Counted from the first letter of the stretch, positions 1-11,309 are shown. The stretch: 64,000 bases of DNA from Chaenocephalus aceratus (GCA_023974075.1 JAMFTG010000045.1:668501-732500); one strand, 5' to 3'. Numbers and translations: made by a program. The notes: generated by a model from the letters alone, not told the origin.

Positions 1-613
1 TCTTGACACTTAGCCAAATGAACAGTGCTGTTTTAAACTAAATTATATATTTTAACAGTAACATCAAGTGTACAGTATAATAACAGCTCTTCACAAAAGC
101 TTTTCTTTCGTCTCAACAGACGTGTCTCCAAGGAAGAAGCTCAAGAAGAAGAACCCCCAACACTTTGAAGGTTATTTAGCTTCAATTATGATTGGGATTA
201 GACAGTAAAGACACGAGCTCTAGTATATTTTCTCTGTATAGAGAAGTGTTAAAAATGTCAACTGTTGTCTTTTCTAAACAAATACCTTTATGGGAATTTT
301 TGTTTTACAACTATTTATCAATAAAGAAACAATTTTTAAAAAAATCATCATTTGTTTCACGGTGGTGGAAGAACGACTCACCACAGTCAAATGTATATAT
401 TTTAAACAATATATGTTATGATTGTCCTTTTGTGTCAAGTTATTGCAGTTTTATATAAACAGTTGACATGTTCAAATAATTGTGGAAATATAATTGATGC
501 GAATAAAAGCAAACTGAAAGTGATTTTATAAATTACAGATCAAATTGTGCAAAAGTAACATTAACATCTATCAGGTCAAAACACGAGTGTACATTATTTT
601 GCTCTCTCAGGAT
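1..613. other. Unassigned AT-rich sequence
   Basis: No recognisable coding domain or terminal repeat. A possible splice acceptor (pyrimidine run ending CAG near 120) is followed by a short lysine-rich frame, SPRKKLKKKNPQHFEGY, that stops near 208. This could be the end of an exon of a transposon gene, but it is too short to assign. Confidence 0.3.
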
Positions 614-835
614 GCAGCCATAAGATCGTGGAGGAGAGCAGCCATAAGATCGTGGGGGAGAGCAGCCATAAGATCGTGGAGGAGAGCAGCCATAAGATCG
701 TGGGGGAGAGCAGCCATAAGATCGTGGGGGAGAGCAGCCATAAGATCGTGGGGGAGAGCAGCCATAAGATCGTGGAGGAGAGCAGCCATAAGATCGTGGG
801 GGAGAGCAGCCATAAGATCGTGGGGGAGAGCAGCA
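614..835. repeat. 24-bp minisatellite, nine tandem units
   Basis: Nine near-identical 24-bp units (GCAGCCATAAGATCGTGG followed by AGGAGA or GGGAGA) run head to tail, with a partial tenth. Units differ mainly at one A/G position, giving two interleaved variants. Because 24 is divisible by three, several frames on both strands stay open through the array. Those frames encode simple 8-residue repeats and are best read as a by-product of the repeat, not as genes. Confidence 0.95.
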
Positions 836-1410
836 CGACCCAGTGAAGACTGCAGGTCATACATACAGGTCACTGTCAGCTCATATCATCTAAAGCATGC
901 TGCAGACGCACTTTGTGGAATTCAATGCAACATAACTTAAATCTTTTTGCTTGAAATGGATTTTTTAGGGGAAGCAAATGCAATTGGTGGAGTGGGAACC
1001 GTGTTCCACGTGGTATGTAGTATTTTAAATTGCACTGCAAATGTACCAATAACTAATTAGTCTAAGCATTTGATTACCATTTTTATCTGACAGAGGTGTA
1101 ACATATATTGCCATATATTGAATTATGTTCATGGCTGATATCTTTACAATGTATTACAGTGGGAAGAAGTGGCCCCTCCAGTGGGTGGAGAAGGACAACA
1201 CCACAACAGAGGAACAGCAGGACTGATAATTGCACGTGTTGTCAAACCCGTTGTGCTGCTTGACCCTATTTTATCTGTTTTGATTGTTTTTTTTGGGTTA
1301 TATGCTATATATTACACTATTATGACTTCCGGGTTCACAGGAAATGCCAGGCCTGTAGCGTTGCCATTAAGTACACAACAAATACCTGCGCATTACGAAC
1401 ATGGATGTAC
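836..1410. other. Unassigned sequence
   Basis: No recognised element. A possible acceptor-like CAG near 1160 precedes a short frame, but no protein family is evident, so no gene is called. Confidence 0.3.
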
Positions 1411-1496
1411 AGCTCCTTATCCGTTATCTGTTAGCGCAGCTAGCTAGCACCAGATGCTAACACTAACAATACACGTAAGGTCTCGCTCGGGCCACA
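1411..1496 (+). mobile_element. Fragment of the (TG)n hAT family
   Basis: This stretch matches the middle-right part of the repeats at 22857, 39451, 42423 and 60971. The shared run includes TTAGCGCAGCTAGCTAGCAC, then the CAGATGCTAAC and ACGTAAGGTCTC blocks. Neither terminal inverted repeat is present, so it is a short remnant. Confidence 0.6.
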
Positions 1497-2829
1497 CTTA
1501 AAATACGTTAAATGTACACAATTTGCTGAGGCATTTTTGTTAAACTGCTACGTTCGAGTTGTGCGCTAACAGCAATATAAATAAATGAGGGCAAAGACGT
1601 TATAATATTACAATTTCAGAGCATACACTGATAGCATTGTCCCTAGCAACCACCTTCGTAACAATGCAAACGTTGAATGGACACAATTTCCTGATGTAAT
1701 CTTGGTAATAACTAGCAAACTAAAGATCATGTACACCCACTGCACACATACTCTTAAATAACAACTCATATTTCTCGCATGAAATGGCATTTTAATCGCT
1801 TAACTAACCATAAAATAGGCATTTTACACCGAGAATAAAACGGAGGTCGGCCATGTTTTTTTTTCTGCAGAGAGAAATTTGAAGATCACGTGACATAGAA
1901 GCCAGCCATTGGAATGAATGCTGGGAAAAAACGTAGGCATCTTATGATTTCAGAGGCGTGTTTGTAGAACTACTACGTCCTACGTTGTGGACCAACGTAG
2001 TTATTACACGTTTTTTTGTGAGACTGGGTTGGTATATCAGTCTGTAGTAGAGAGAAGGTCTGGAAGCTAACCCTGGCTTCAACAAACTTTATCACCTCTT
2101 ACGAAACTTGTAAGTCATTCATCATTCTAACCATAGAAGAGGATGGCTTGAGTAGATATATTCTCATTTCCTCACATCTTCACCATTGGAGAGGTGGCAA
2201 TAAACCCTCAGTACCTCTTAAAGTAGATGGAGGTATTAAAGCCGTGTTTAAGTGACGGATAAGATCTCCAGTGGCACCCTGCCAACCTCTCCAATCACAG
2301 TTATCTAAAACCCTCTTATGCCAAAATAAATGTGGGAGACCAAGAGCCAGAAGGAAAAGAGAGGAATAATGAAAGAGGAAAGAAACATGTCACAGCACGG
2401 AAAAAGAGGGTTAAGCATTCACGGCACTGAGTCAGGAATCAGACAAAACGAGAAGAATACAAAACGAGGGGAAATGCTTTTAGATGATGCAGGAAGAAAG
2501 GAAAGAGGACGGACGGAGAGAATGTGGTGTAAGCTTTACAGGGAAAAGGAGAACTTGAAACCAAACAGGTGCATAATATGGAGAGGGACAACAGAGAAAG
2601 TAAGTGTAGCCTTTACATGTTCATAATTTAACTGTAATATGTATTTTCTAAGTGTAATAATTATTATTTGTTGTAATATTTCATGCGTGCAATATTTAGT
2701 CTTTTATTTTGAAGTCCAAGCTCACGTCTCGTTATGCTGTTCTCGCGTGAGTTAGAGAGCGAGACGAGAAACTGAGAGTAAGATGCACGGAAAGTACGTG
2801 GTGCGTTATGTGGCATGTGATGACCTCTA
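1497..2829. other. Unassigned sequence
   Basis: No recognised element. A lysine/glutamate/arginine-rich open frame at 2330-2626 (+) shows no domain and sits in purine-rich sequence, so it is not called as a gene. Confidence 0.3.
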
Positions 2830-3375
2830 TGCTTCCCTCTGATGTTAGCAGGTGTACCGACTCCTCACCCCATATCCATATCATATCCTGAACACTAATG
2901 TCAGATCCAGGCATGAGACTTTCCCCCTGTGAACATCTACTCTTGTGCCATGTCCATCATTAATACTAGTGTTCTTTCCTCCAGCATTTCTTCCACTATG
3001 TTTCCGTTACTGTCTGTATGGTTGCTGCCCATAGACTGTTGTGTGTGTTGAAATCACCACACCAGACTTCCTTCCTATGTTTATTTTCTGCTATTTCTTT
3101 AAATATATCAGTGGTTAGATTTGGACATGGGTTGTATACATTGATCATCCTAATGTTATGTTGTTTCCTAGGGTTGCAGATGTCCACTATAATACAGTCT
3201 ATATATCAGGAGATTGCACCTCCCTGTATGCCACGCCATCTTTGAGAAACGTGGCACACCTTCCACCATTTTGATTATTATCTCTATCGTGCCTTATACA
3301 GCTAAATCCCGAATGACAAAGTCTAATTGAGGTCGTAACCAGGTTTCTTGCACACATATTACCTCAGGGACTACC
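2830..3375 (-). pseudogene. LINE endonuclease (APE-type) relic
   Basis: On the minus strand several frames together give the hallmarks of the apurinic-like endonuclease of a non-LTR retrotransposon. Reading from 3366 downward: an ICVQETWL motif (the catalytic ETW), then a glycine- and cysteine-containing stretch, then NVYNPCPNLTTDIF, then VWCGDFNTHNSLW (the GDFN motif). The piece is broken by at least one stop and frame changes, and has no reverse transcriptase next to it. The style resembles jockey/I-type elements, but the clade is not certain. It is a dead fragment. Confidence 0.7.
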
Positions 3376-3449
3376 TCTAGATCTGGGGTGCCCACACGTA
3401 TCACTAAGCCACCAGGGTGGGTGGAGGGGGGTCAGGAGGACGGGACTGA

Positions 3450-3640
3450 GCTGACCGCCCAGGAGCACAGCAGAGGACCAGGAAGGGATCTCGGGCGGAC
3501 GGCCCGGGCGAAAGGCAAAGTTCAAAAAGGGGGACTCGGGCAGACGGCCCGGGGGCAAGGCAGAGTTAAAAAAGGGGTATTCGGGTGGACGGCCCGGAGG
3601 CAAGGCAGAGTTCAAAAAGGGGTATTCGGGTGGACAAATG
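3450..3640. repeat. 45-bp GC-rich tandem repeat, about four units
   Basis: Units start near 3452 (degenerate), 3497, 3542 and 3587 and share GGACGGCCCGGG, AAGGCAGAGTT and GGGGTATTCGGGTGG. The period of 45 bp keeps one plus-strand frame open as a 15-residue peptide repeat rich in Gly, Arg and Lys. It lies immediately upstream of the EnSpm-type relic. I see no evidence that it is translated. Confidence 0.85.
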
Positions 3641-3680
3641 GCTGAAACTGTACAACTTGCCGAGTTAGTGATGGAAAACG

Positions 3681-4871
3681 GTGATGCTCAAAGGGGTGTT
3701 AAAGGATCCACTGATCCCGTTGCCATCATTTGACCTTATCAAAGGCTTTATACCAGACTACATGCATTGTTTTTGTCTTGGTGTAGTGCGTACATTTGTT
3801 AATCTTTGGTTTGACCCTCATTATGCCAACAAGAACTTTCACTTGACTCGTCTTCAGTTAGATGACCTGGACACGGCTTTGTGTAAGATTCAGCCACCAA
3901 ATGAAATTAGAAGAAATCCTGGAAAGCTTCTGAGTGGAGGGCATTTGCTCTTCTCTCTCCCCCTGTAATATTAAGGACTGTTTTGCCAGGACTTGACTAC
4001 AAACATTGGATGCTTCTTGCATGTGCGGTTCACATCCTCCTATCCCAGTGTGCCACTCACGATGAGCTCAATTGTGCAGAGTTATGTTTAGTTCAATTTG
4101 TAGCAAAAGTACCAGATCTTTATGGACCTGAACATTGTTCATATAACTGCCATATGTTGACTCATCTTACCCAGAGTGCCGGGCACTGGGGTCTTTTATG
4201 GGCCAATTCAGCATTTGTGTTTGAAGACATGAATGGAAAACTCTTGCAGTTGTACTCTGGCACGCAATCAGTTTCATCACAGATTTTTTTTTCATATCAG
4301 AAAGTTGTAAGAAAAGGAAATGCTTTACTCCAGGATTCAAGCAGAGAAATGCAAGATTTTTTCTTTTCCCTGACCAGTTGTAACATCGTTACGAAGTCAG
4401 CAAACTGCAAAAGAGAACATTTAGTCACTTTAGGATGTGGCTCTCACAGACTGTTACATGTGAGGGAGACTGCTGCACTGCAAAACAGTGGTACACCCAC
4501 AAGGTACCAACATCTTAATAGTGTAACTGAATATAAGCGTTGTGTGTATAAAAACATTTTAGTCACCACCAGAGACTACAGTATGCATTTCAAAAGAAAT
4601 AATTCAGTGATAGAAACCTCAAATTGCTTTGGTATGGTAGAGTGCTTGGTTGTTGTACCAAAACCCTGCAGCTGTGAAAGAGGTGCAAACTGTTGTTGCA
4701 GAGTACTCCTTGTTTTCTACAAGCCATTGCAGCAGGAGCACAGCCAGCTATCTATGATGCAGAGATCCATACACACATTGCAACATGTCTTGTAAAAGTA
4801 AAGATCTCCAATGAATTGTGTGTATTGACATGTGAGGACATCGTAGCTAAATGTATTGCAATTGAACATGG
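3681..4871 (+). pseudogene. EnSpm/CACTA-type transposase relic
   Basis: The predicted peptides resemble the conserved C-terminal half of the EnSpm/CACTA-type proteins found in many copies in fish genomes. The first frame (3681-3968) has FIPDYMHCFCLGVVRTF. The second (3983-4795) has YNCHMLTHLTQSAGHWG followed by FVFEDMNGKLLQLYSGT, a typical HxLxHL...G.LW...FEDMNG block. From about 4750 a third frame continues with a plausible C-terminus (CEDIVAKC) up to a GGTAAGC donor-like site near 4871. At least two frameshifts break it, so it is a pseudogene. No flanking CACTA termini were found, so the family name rests on protein motifs only. Confidence 0.65.
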
Positions 4872-5385
4872 GGTAAGCTATATGTGATGAAAATGCCTGT
4901 GTTTGAGACAAGTTCAATGTTGAGGGCTAGCACAAACTGTTGAGACTCAATTTGTCTGCACGTATATTATTTAAATGTGTTTTTCTTTATGCTATTATTG
5001 TTTTTTTATAACTCACTGTTTGATCATTAACTGTATTTTGTAATGCATGTGTGTTTGTGTCTGTGACTGGGTACATCTGTATGGATATTTCTAAATATGT
5101 GAGAACATCATTGGCTACTTTGTGTGAAGATGTGTTGAAAAAGAAGATGAATATATGTTACCTAAAGGGAAACCAACTAATACCAGCAATGACTGGTATA
5201 CTAAACAAGGTATAAGACCTGCATTCACATTTAAAAAATAAATACAAAATGCATACGATGGGACTTGAGTGATTATCATGATACATACCATGGTAATGTC
5301 TGTAGTACCATTTGAATACTCTATGGAGTACCAGTTATCGGAGGGTACCGCGGCATGTACTATAGTATCGGAGGTACCGCGGCAT
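4872..5385. repeat. Unassigned sequence ending in palindromic GGTACC/ACCATGGTA-rich DNA
   Basis: The left part has no recognised element. From about 5280 the sequence is dense in GTACC, CATGGTA and GGTACCGCGGCATGTAC motifs. Once the hAT elements at 5394-6187 and 6228-20468 are removed, this joins similar motif-rich sequence at 6188-6227 and 20469-20515. That makes it one older host repeat that received both insertions. Confidence 0.55.
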
Positions 5386-5393
5386 GTACCATG

Positions 5394-6187
5394 TAGGGTT
5401 GCCAACTTCCAGAAATGGATAAACGGGACACGTGTCCTCCGTGCGCGTTCCTGGCGGATTTAGTTTAGTTTTGTTACTTTATTTCGGTTTTAGGGTTATG
5501 TTAGGGTTATGTTATTTAATTATTTTGGGGGAGTCAGCCCCTAGGGTTCGAAAATGTTTTTGGGGGTTTTTGGGGGTCAAACCCCCCAAAACCCTCAAAA
5601 TGCATAGAAAACTATGCATACCTTTAACACAATGGTCTTACACCTGCATTAGGCTACTACATCACATTGTACATCAGCATGTTCAAATCGGATAGGTGGG
5701 CACGAGGGACATCTGGGCACCTCGATGTACAATTGGCTATTTTGTCCAAAATGTTAAATAAATATTTGAAAAAAGGTATTAAGTAATGCAAAGTATACAT
5801 GATGTGAACATGCACGGTACATCATTATTAGACTTAATGTTATCCTTCAACCAACCATTTTCCCATCAATCAGCTGACTGACTCTCACACACACACGCGC
5901 CACACAAACAATGATGCCACGCCCGCGGCCCACCGAAGAAAATCTCACACACACACACACACACGTGCAAGCATTGTGCCTGCCCTGTCAACTGAGCGGT
6001 CCTAGCGCCCTTCGCATACAGCACACAAACACGCAGCCAGACACTCTGCATTGCGCGCAAACAGAAACATATTTTTTATTTTTCCCTTTATACGGGAGTC
6101 CGGGACAAACAAAGTCCCGTACGGGACACGCCCCTTTTGGCTCAAATACGGGGCATCCCGGCTAATACGGGACGGTTGGCAACCCTA
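5394..6187. mobile_element. Nonautonomous hAT element, 794 bp, with 8-bp target duplication
   Basis: The left terminus TAGGGTTGCCAAC is mirrored by GTTGGCAACCCTA at the right end. The flanking octamer GTACCATG is present exactly at 5386-5393 and again at 6188-6195. Eight-base duplications with short inverted termini are diagnostic of the hAT superfamily. The interior has a G-run/C-run palindrome around 5557-5600 and short CA runs, and no transposase coding sequence. It is therefore a nonautonomous copy. Confidence 0.9.
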
Positions 6188-6490
6188 GTACCATGGTACC
6201 AGCTGTGGTACAATGGTATACCATGGTCAGTGTTGGGTGTAACGCGTTACAAAAGTAACAGTAATATATTACTTTTTGCTGTAACGAAGTAATGTAACGC
6301 ATTACTAATGAAATGTGGGTAATATATTACCCGTTACAATGCTCAGTAACGCAGTTACAACACATTTTAACCCGAAATTAAATGGTGTTTTGTTTTTTAA
6401 GAATGTACTAACATCGCGAGACATTCCGACACCAGACAAATTGTGCGGGTAGATTAGTAAACCTGGTGTTTACCCTTCGGGCTTCGCGTC

Positions 6491-6927
6491 CATACTTGCC
6501 AACCCTCCCGATTTTCGCTGGAGACTCCTGATTTCATTGACCTCTCCCGGTTTCCTCCCGGGGTTATATTTCTCCTGCATTTCTGACACAATCAGATTTA
6601 TTCAGGACTGTTTCCACTCAGACTTTAATACAGCTACACCATTGTTTGGTTTCCATGGTAGCGCATCTCTTTAGCAACTGGAAGTCTGAGAGGGTGAGGA
6701 AGATAGTCACATAAAACGGAACAAGAATCGACAACTCGACCCTCTGCTCACTCCTTTCCTGTAAATACAGGTCCAGCCCACACTATGCTCCATCAAGGAT
6801 GGTGCTACAGGCTGCAAGATATTGCACTTACAACTACAATAAGCATGTTAATGTTAATCTAATACAGCTCCGGCGATCTGGTTTTGAAATGCTCCCGATT
6901 TCTGAGGTCTCAAGGTTGGCAAGTCTG
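6491..6927. mobile_element. Nonautonomous hAT element nested in the 14-kb unit, 437 bp
   Basis: The termini are CATACTTGCCAACC on the left and GGTTGGCAAGTCTG on the right, inverted repeats with one mismatch. The octamer TTCGCGTC flanks both sides, at 6483-6490 and 6928-6935. The interior has CTCCCGATTT motifs near both ends and no recognisable transposase. Confidence 0.85.
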
Positions 6928-7127
6928 TTCGCGTCGGGATCTTCGGGGCAGTTGAATGTTATGCACCCTCTATTCAAAAAAGAGAACGGAGCGAAAAATA
7001 CAAACAACAAATTGTGTCAGGTGCGCGTGACCTGCTCCACTCCGCGTGCATCATTTCCAAAGTGCTTCAACAGCAGTGACACACATCTGTGGATAATCAT
7101 TTATACGAAAATGGTTAAAGCAACCAC

Positions 7128-7480
7128 ACTGTAAAAAAATACAAGTTGACTCAACTTAAAATAATTTGTAACCCTGTTGATTTAAAATTTTGATTGAGTC
7201 AGGAAAGTAATTTCAACAATTACGTTTCTCCAACTTAAAAAACCAAGTTCACGGGACTCTAAATAAAGCAAGTAAAACATTCGGTGAACTTCTTTTTTGT
7301 AGTCAAATTAACAAATATTTTTGTTGCATCAACACCTTTTCTCAAATTCTCTCAACTCACCCTTAAGTGTCTTAAACTTAGAATAATTAGTTCAATTGAC
7401 AAACTGTGTAGTCAATAAAACACTGAATGATTCTATGAGTTTGCTTTAAAAGAAAGAACACTCAAAACAACCAGGTACAA
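7128..7480. other. AT-rich repeat-like stretch, one terminus only
   Basis: It begins CACTGTAAAAAAATACAAG and contains several AACTTAAAA/CAACTTAA repeats, in the style of small fish DNA transposons that start with CACTGTAAAAAA. No matching right terminus was found, so it is left as a probable fragment. Confidence 0.3.
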
Positions 7481-7499
7481 CAACCAGGTACAACATCCG

Positions 7500-7925
7500 G
7501 TACGACCGGAAAGTATTTCCTGTATTTTTTGGAGTATTGATTACAGCGTTTAGAATGTGTTAAATGAAAAGTCATGAAAGAGTTAAGGAGGAGAAAAGGC
7601 GTGTTTAGATATATATTTAATATACAATGTCTGTATCCTCTGATATGCGTAACAACGGACATTAAATACGTGGAGGGCCGGCCCCCAGCAGCGCCAACTG
7701 GCACACGGGGAGGAGCCAGCAGAGGACATTTAACAGCTGAAAAAGTGGTTCTCGCCCTCTTTCCTTCGCTTAGAGAGCCAGAACACAGCTGTTTTTCTGA
7801 CTGAACAATATTCTGCTTGTAACATTACCGCGCCATTTAATTAAAGTACCATTTGAACCTTCTCAGAGACTCCATTTAGTCTCCTTTTGTAAAGCTTCTC
7901 TCTTCTTCGCGAGAATAACGAACAC
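7500..7925 (+). repeat. LTR-like interspersed repeat, copy 1
   Basis: One of four copies in the window; the others are at 41861, 51245 (both reversed) and 63610. Shared blocks are GAGGAGAAAAGGCGTGTTTA, a TATA-rich stretch, a GC-rich purine segment, then AAAGTACCATTTGAACC and GAGACTCCATTTAGTCTC. The order of TATA-like sequence, GC-rich leader and defined 3' block, and the solitary copies in both orientations, suggest solo LTRs. No internal retroelement sequence or clear target duplication was found. Confidence 0.5.
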
Positions 7926-7939
7926 AGCATAACATGCTA

Positions 7940-8247
7940 TAGAGTGCCACAGTGACGCGTCCTAAAACCCGGAAGTAAACTCCTTCCGGTTACTTTTATC
8001 ATTATCGAATCATAAATCTATCGATTAGATTTATGATTAGAAAATTATAAAAGTAGGGTAGACATGTGGATATTATCCGGCTGAACAAAACGTGATCTGT
8101 CTCTTAAATGTGTCTCAACACATTTAAGAGACAGACCTTATTTCCAGCTATTTTCCAAATCCTATGGAGAATTTGCATTGGTTTTTGTCGAAGGAACCCA
8201 TGCGCAGCTTACTTCCGGGTTTTAGGACGCGTCACTGTGGCACTCTA
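7940..8247. mobile_element. MITE with about 40-bp perfect inverted termini and TA duplication
   Basis: The termini TAGAGTGCCACAGTGACGCG and its reverse complement continue inward as a perfect inverted repeat of about 40 bp through CCTAAAACCCGGAAGTA. A TA dinucleotide lies outside each end (7938-7939 and 8248-8249), fitting a Tc1/mariner-type nonautonomous element. Inside are two more palindromes, ATCATAAATCTATCG with its mirror around 8010-8040, and GTCTCTTAAATGTG with its mirror at 8096-8134. There is no coding capacity. Confidence 0.85.
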
Positions 8248-8455
8248 TACTTGACAGATATATTATCGTTTCATAAAATAACAAGCTAACATATAATTCC
8301 AAAATGAACAACAGAGGGAAAATCCAGCACCCTGTTTAAAAGGAAATTGTTAAAACATTTGTAACGCAGTTTAGAAACTTGGAATAGAACAAGGAACAAG
8401 TCTTGCTGGCGGCCTTGGAGTTGTGCAGCACATCAAATAACCACATTAAAGAACC

Positions 8456-8795
8456 TTAAGGTGGAACCCAGACAGGGAAGGTCTGAAGCAATTTGTTTCG
8501 CAGTCCATGAGCCCGAGCAGAGCAGGTGCCTCCCCCAATGTCCATGATTACCTTCTGAATGACCTCAAAGGTATACTTCAGTCCCTTAGGGTAATCAATG
8601 TTGAGGCTGTATGCCCATCAGCACAGCAAAGCCGGTTGGTACATCTCGCAGCTTGCGCAAAACAACGCGCCCCTCCAGAATGACAGCAACATCCGCAATA
8701 TTCCTTGGTAGGGCTGCCGGCTCCCGTTCTTCTGTGACGATCAGTACGCCAACATCCACTCCGTTTACAGCTGCCGCCTCCTCTGAGTCAGTGGC
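8456..8795 (-). pseudogene. C-terminal exon relic of a multicopy fish protein family
   Basis: On the minus strand a frame begins just after an acceptor-like TTCAG at 8796 and encodes acidic and hydrophobic sequence including LRDVPTGFAVLMGI. After a one-base frame change it continues with DYPKGLKYTFEVIQKVIMDI and ends in a stop at 8456. This motif order recalls the last exon of an abundant teleost family of SAM/zinc-finger-associated proteins of unknown function. That assignment is from memory of the family style and is uncertain. The frameshift marks it as a broken copy. Confidence 0.4.
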
Positions 8796-8825
8796 CTGAA
8801 TTATATCAGAAAACATTGAATAACT

Positions 8826-9110
8826 AATCAATCAACAACTTTATTAATCCCGCGAGGGGCAATTGGTTGTGAGCAGCTTTTCATGTGCAGGGAGGAACAT
8901 ACAGGAAGAAAAACACACAGGAAGAAACACCCGGGGGCAGAGATGTGGATCATTCCAATTTACACGATAATTAGTTTCATACCATCACAATAAATAAAAT
9001 TTATAAGTTTGAGTGCTGAGGGGATGAATGATTTTGAAAAGCGATTAGTCTTAAGAGCAGGTAGAGCAAATGCCCCGATAGCAACACATGAAATTCATGA
9101 AGAAAACGTG
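8826..9110 (-). mobile_element. Probable LINE 3' tail
   Basis: Read on the minus strand this ends with GGGATTAATAAAGTTGTTG and a short TGAT tail. That is the style of 3' ends in fish CR1/Rex-type LINEs, where a CCCC...GGGATTAATAAAG block precedes a short simple repeat. No coding sequence remains. Confidence 0.35.
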
Positions 9111-9296
9111 CAGAACTTACATTTCCACTTCATAGGATTGCCTAGTGCTGCAATGCTCCTCTCCCTTTCACACTTCCTGTGAAAAAAAGTCAAGATGGTT
9201 TAACATTAGTGCACACAGAAAAATAAAAGCACTGAAATTAATTGCCTGTGTTTTCCCCTATTGCTAGCTGAATTGGGGTTGAGGAGATGTGACCAT

Positions 9297-9905
9297 GTTA
9301 CTGTAATGTTAGTTGGTTGGGGTGTCCCTGGGACTTCCAGCAGGCCTCCTGCCTGCAGCAGCCCAGGTGCTGGGCTTGGGTTGGAGCAGAGGTGCCCAGT
9401 ACGTCGACCGCGGGGGCAATGCTGGTAGATCGCGAGTCATTCATACAAAAAAAATCCAGCCCCGTTAAAATAGACAAAACAGGTTTTGATCCCTCCTCCC
9501 TTGGCCTCCCTGCCACTTAATTCAGGAGTTTACTTGATTGACAGAAAAAGCGACCTCTCCCTTTCCAGTCTGTTAACCCAGAATGCAAAGCGATACAAAA
9601 TCAGTCAAGTGCCGGGAAAACTGAAATTAAATTAACCCTCTGAGACCCACATAGGACATTACCGTTTTTGTATATTTATGTGTTTTGCCTTATAAATTGT
9701 CATTTATTTACAGTATAATCAAGTTTTACACATCCCAGAAATCAGCACAACCTCAGCTAATGATATATGTCACTCATTAGAGACTTATATACATTATAAT
9801 AGGGGATATGTTTCCAAAAAACAAAAAAAACGGAGTTTGAATGTTGTACTTATTAAAAATAACTACTGACTATACTATTGAAAGAAACATTTGACACATA
9901 CAATT
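9297..9905 (+). repeat. About 600-bp direct repeat, copy 1
   Basis: This stretch matches 18286-18857 in the same orientation about 9 kb away, with small indels. It starts at GTTAGTTGGTTGGGG and runs through GTGCCCAGTACGTCGACC (a hAT-style left end) into the TTAA-bounded end of the piggyBac relic. Both copies therefore carry the same two-element junction. Confidence 0.8.
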
Positions 9906-10790
9906 GCACACATTTGTTGTCATTGTATCAGAACTGATTTGAAGATCTTAACTTATTTTGTTCATTAGTTATGCCCATTATTGTGGGCAGTGTCCATGGG
10001 CGTTTTTTTTTACTGAACAAAAATAACGACTACACATGATATATATCATGGCAGTTCCTGTCCACAATCACACACAGGGGGACATGGCATGCTTTGCACC
10101 AGAATGGGGTATTTTTCCTGCAGACTGCACACTTTCTGCGTCCTGCAGTCTCCTTTTTGGACTGATCGTCTGTTGGAGCGATGGCAACGGGTGTGTGGTT
10201 TGTACTGCCTGTCCCCTGGAGAAAAGTCGAGTGGTACTCCCATGAGCTGAGCTGACAGTAGCTCCTGGAAATCCTGGTGCTTCATGGGAGTATCCTGTCT
10301 CACTGCACACATGTCCTTGTGGAGAATGTAGCTGTTGGTACTTGCGATGTCCACAAGTGGTGAAAAAGGGTTTTGTACCACTTCATTGATTTGTGGTGCA
10401 CCGAGTAGTAATATCCTAACAGCTGGTCGGACATGTCCACACCTCCCATGTACTTATTGTACTCTCCGATAGGGGTAGCTATTGCAATGCTGCTTCTCTC
10501 ATATCCACCTTCTTTGGTCCTCCTGCCTCTGATGATCATTTCCCCAGAGTATGCGGTGTATAAAGTGGAACACACTGACACCTCCCGTGTGTCCATCCAC
10601 TTGACAAAAATACGTTTTTCTTCTCTTATCCACCTTATTGAGCCCCTGGAGCACTTCTTGGTGAGGGCATTTTGTTTTGTTGATGGGGTCCCCAATCTTC
10701 CATCACGGTAGGTACCACATGCTCCAAAGCCCAAGCTACTCAGATGTGTGAAAAGGGCTGGGCTAGTGTAGAAATTGTCACAGTATTTAT
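9636..10790 (-). mobile_element. piggyBac element relic, transposase end
   Basis: A TTAA at 9632-9635 followed by CCCTCTGAGACCCAC looks like a piggyBac terminus. The transposase relic at 10046-10790 reads toward this end. The other end is missing: the element stops abruptly at about 10790 where a retroviral LTR fragment begins. Confidence 0.65.
10046..10790 (-). pseudogene. piggyBac transposase, C-terminal half
   Basis: Two overlapping frames on the minus strand give the catalytic C-terminal half of a piggyBac (DDE_Tnp_1_7) transposase. From 10790 downward: CDNFYTSPALF with the second catalytic Asp, CGTYRDGRLGTP, then IGEYNKYMGGVDMSDQLLGY with the third catalytic Asp. After a frameshift near 10370 comes a cysteine-containing tail (CPPVCDCGQ) resembling the end of the C-terminal zinc-binding domain. 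The N-terminal half, with the first Asp, is absent. It cannot make an active enzyme. Confidence 0.85.
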
Positions 10791-11309
10791 TTAATTTAAA
10801 TAAAAATCAATGTTAATTTTGTTCACAATTTGTTAAGTTAATTTAATAATATATGTATTTTTGAATCAAGTATTCATCTTTATTGTCTTAGTAGGAATAG
10901 TCCGAATAGTGTTGGAGTCTGAGTGTGGTCTGAAACCCACCGCGGCTCCGCGTGTTCGTTGATGAGCTGGTCAGATTTTATAAAGAAGGAATTCAAAGCA
11001 CCAAATAAAGGGTTTAAACAATAATCTGCTTTAATGGTAAAAGACAACAACACAGAGTGCTCCGGGCTCAATTCCCACCACTGTGTGATATACGTACCAC
11101 GACAGCCAGTCAGGAAAATAACGCCGATGATGAACATTGGGACAGCTTATATACAAATTCTGTGGGAGGAGTTGTGTTGGTTGCTCCTCCTCAGCTACTT
11201 CTGGGCGAGCCCTAGACCGTGAGCTGGTAGTTCTCCATTGGCCAGTTTCACTTCTGGGCGGGACCCTAGGCATTGAGTCAGCAGCTGCTGACTGTCTGAT
11301 TCACTCTTA
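10790..11309 (-). repeat. Retroviral LTR fragment, copy a
   Basis: This matches 12890-13419 closely in the same orientation, including the TATA motif (CTTATATA at 11146-11153 on the plus strand), the CTGGGCGGGACCCTAGGCA block and a CTTTATTG poly(A)-signal complement. It lacks the outer U3 part seen in copy b and is cut at ATTCACTC near 11309. It abuts the piggyBac relic on one side and the BEN reading frame region on the other. Confidence 0.7.

Noticed and set aside
545..940. Four overlapping frames over the 24-bp minisatellite
   Set aside because: The period is divisible by three, so openness is automatic; the peptides are pure repeats.
1169..1447. A 92-codon frame after a CAG acceptor-like site
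   Set aside because: Its end runs into the hAT fragment at 1411, and no family is recognisable.
2330..2626. Highly charged 98-codon frame
   Set aside because: Purine-rich sequence with no domain, no repeat relationship and no splice context.
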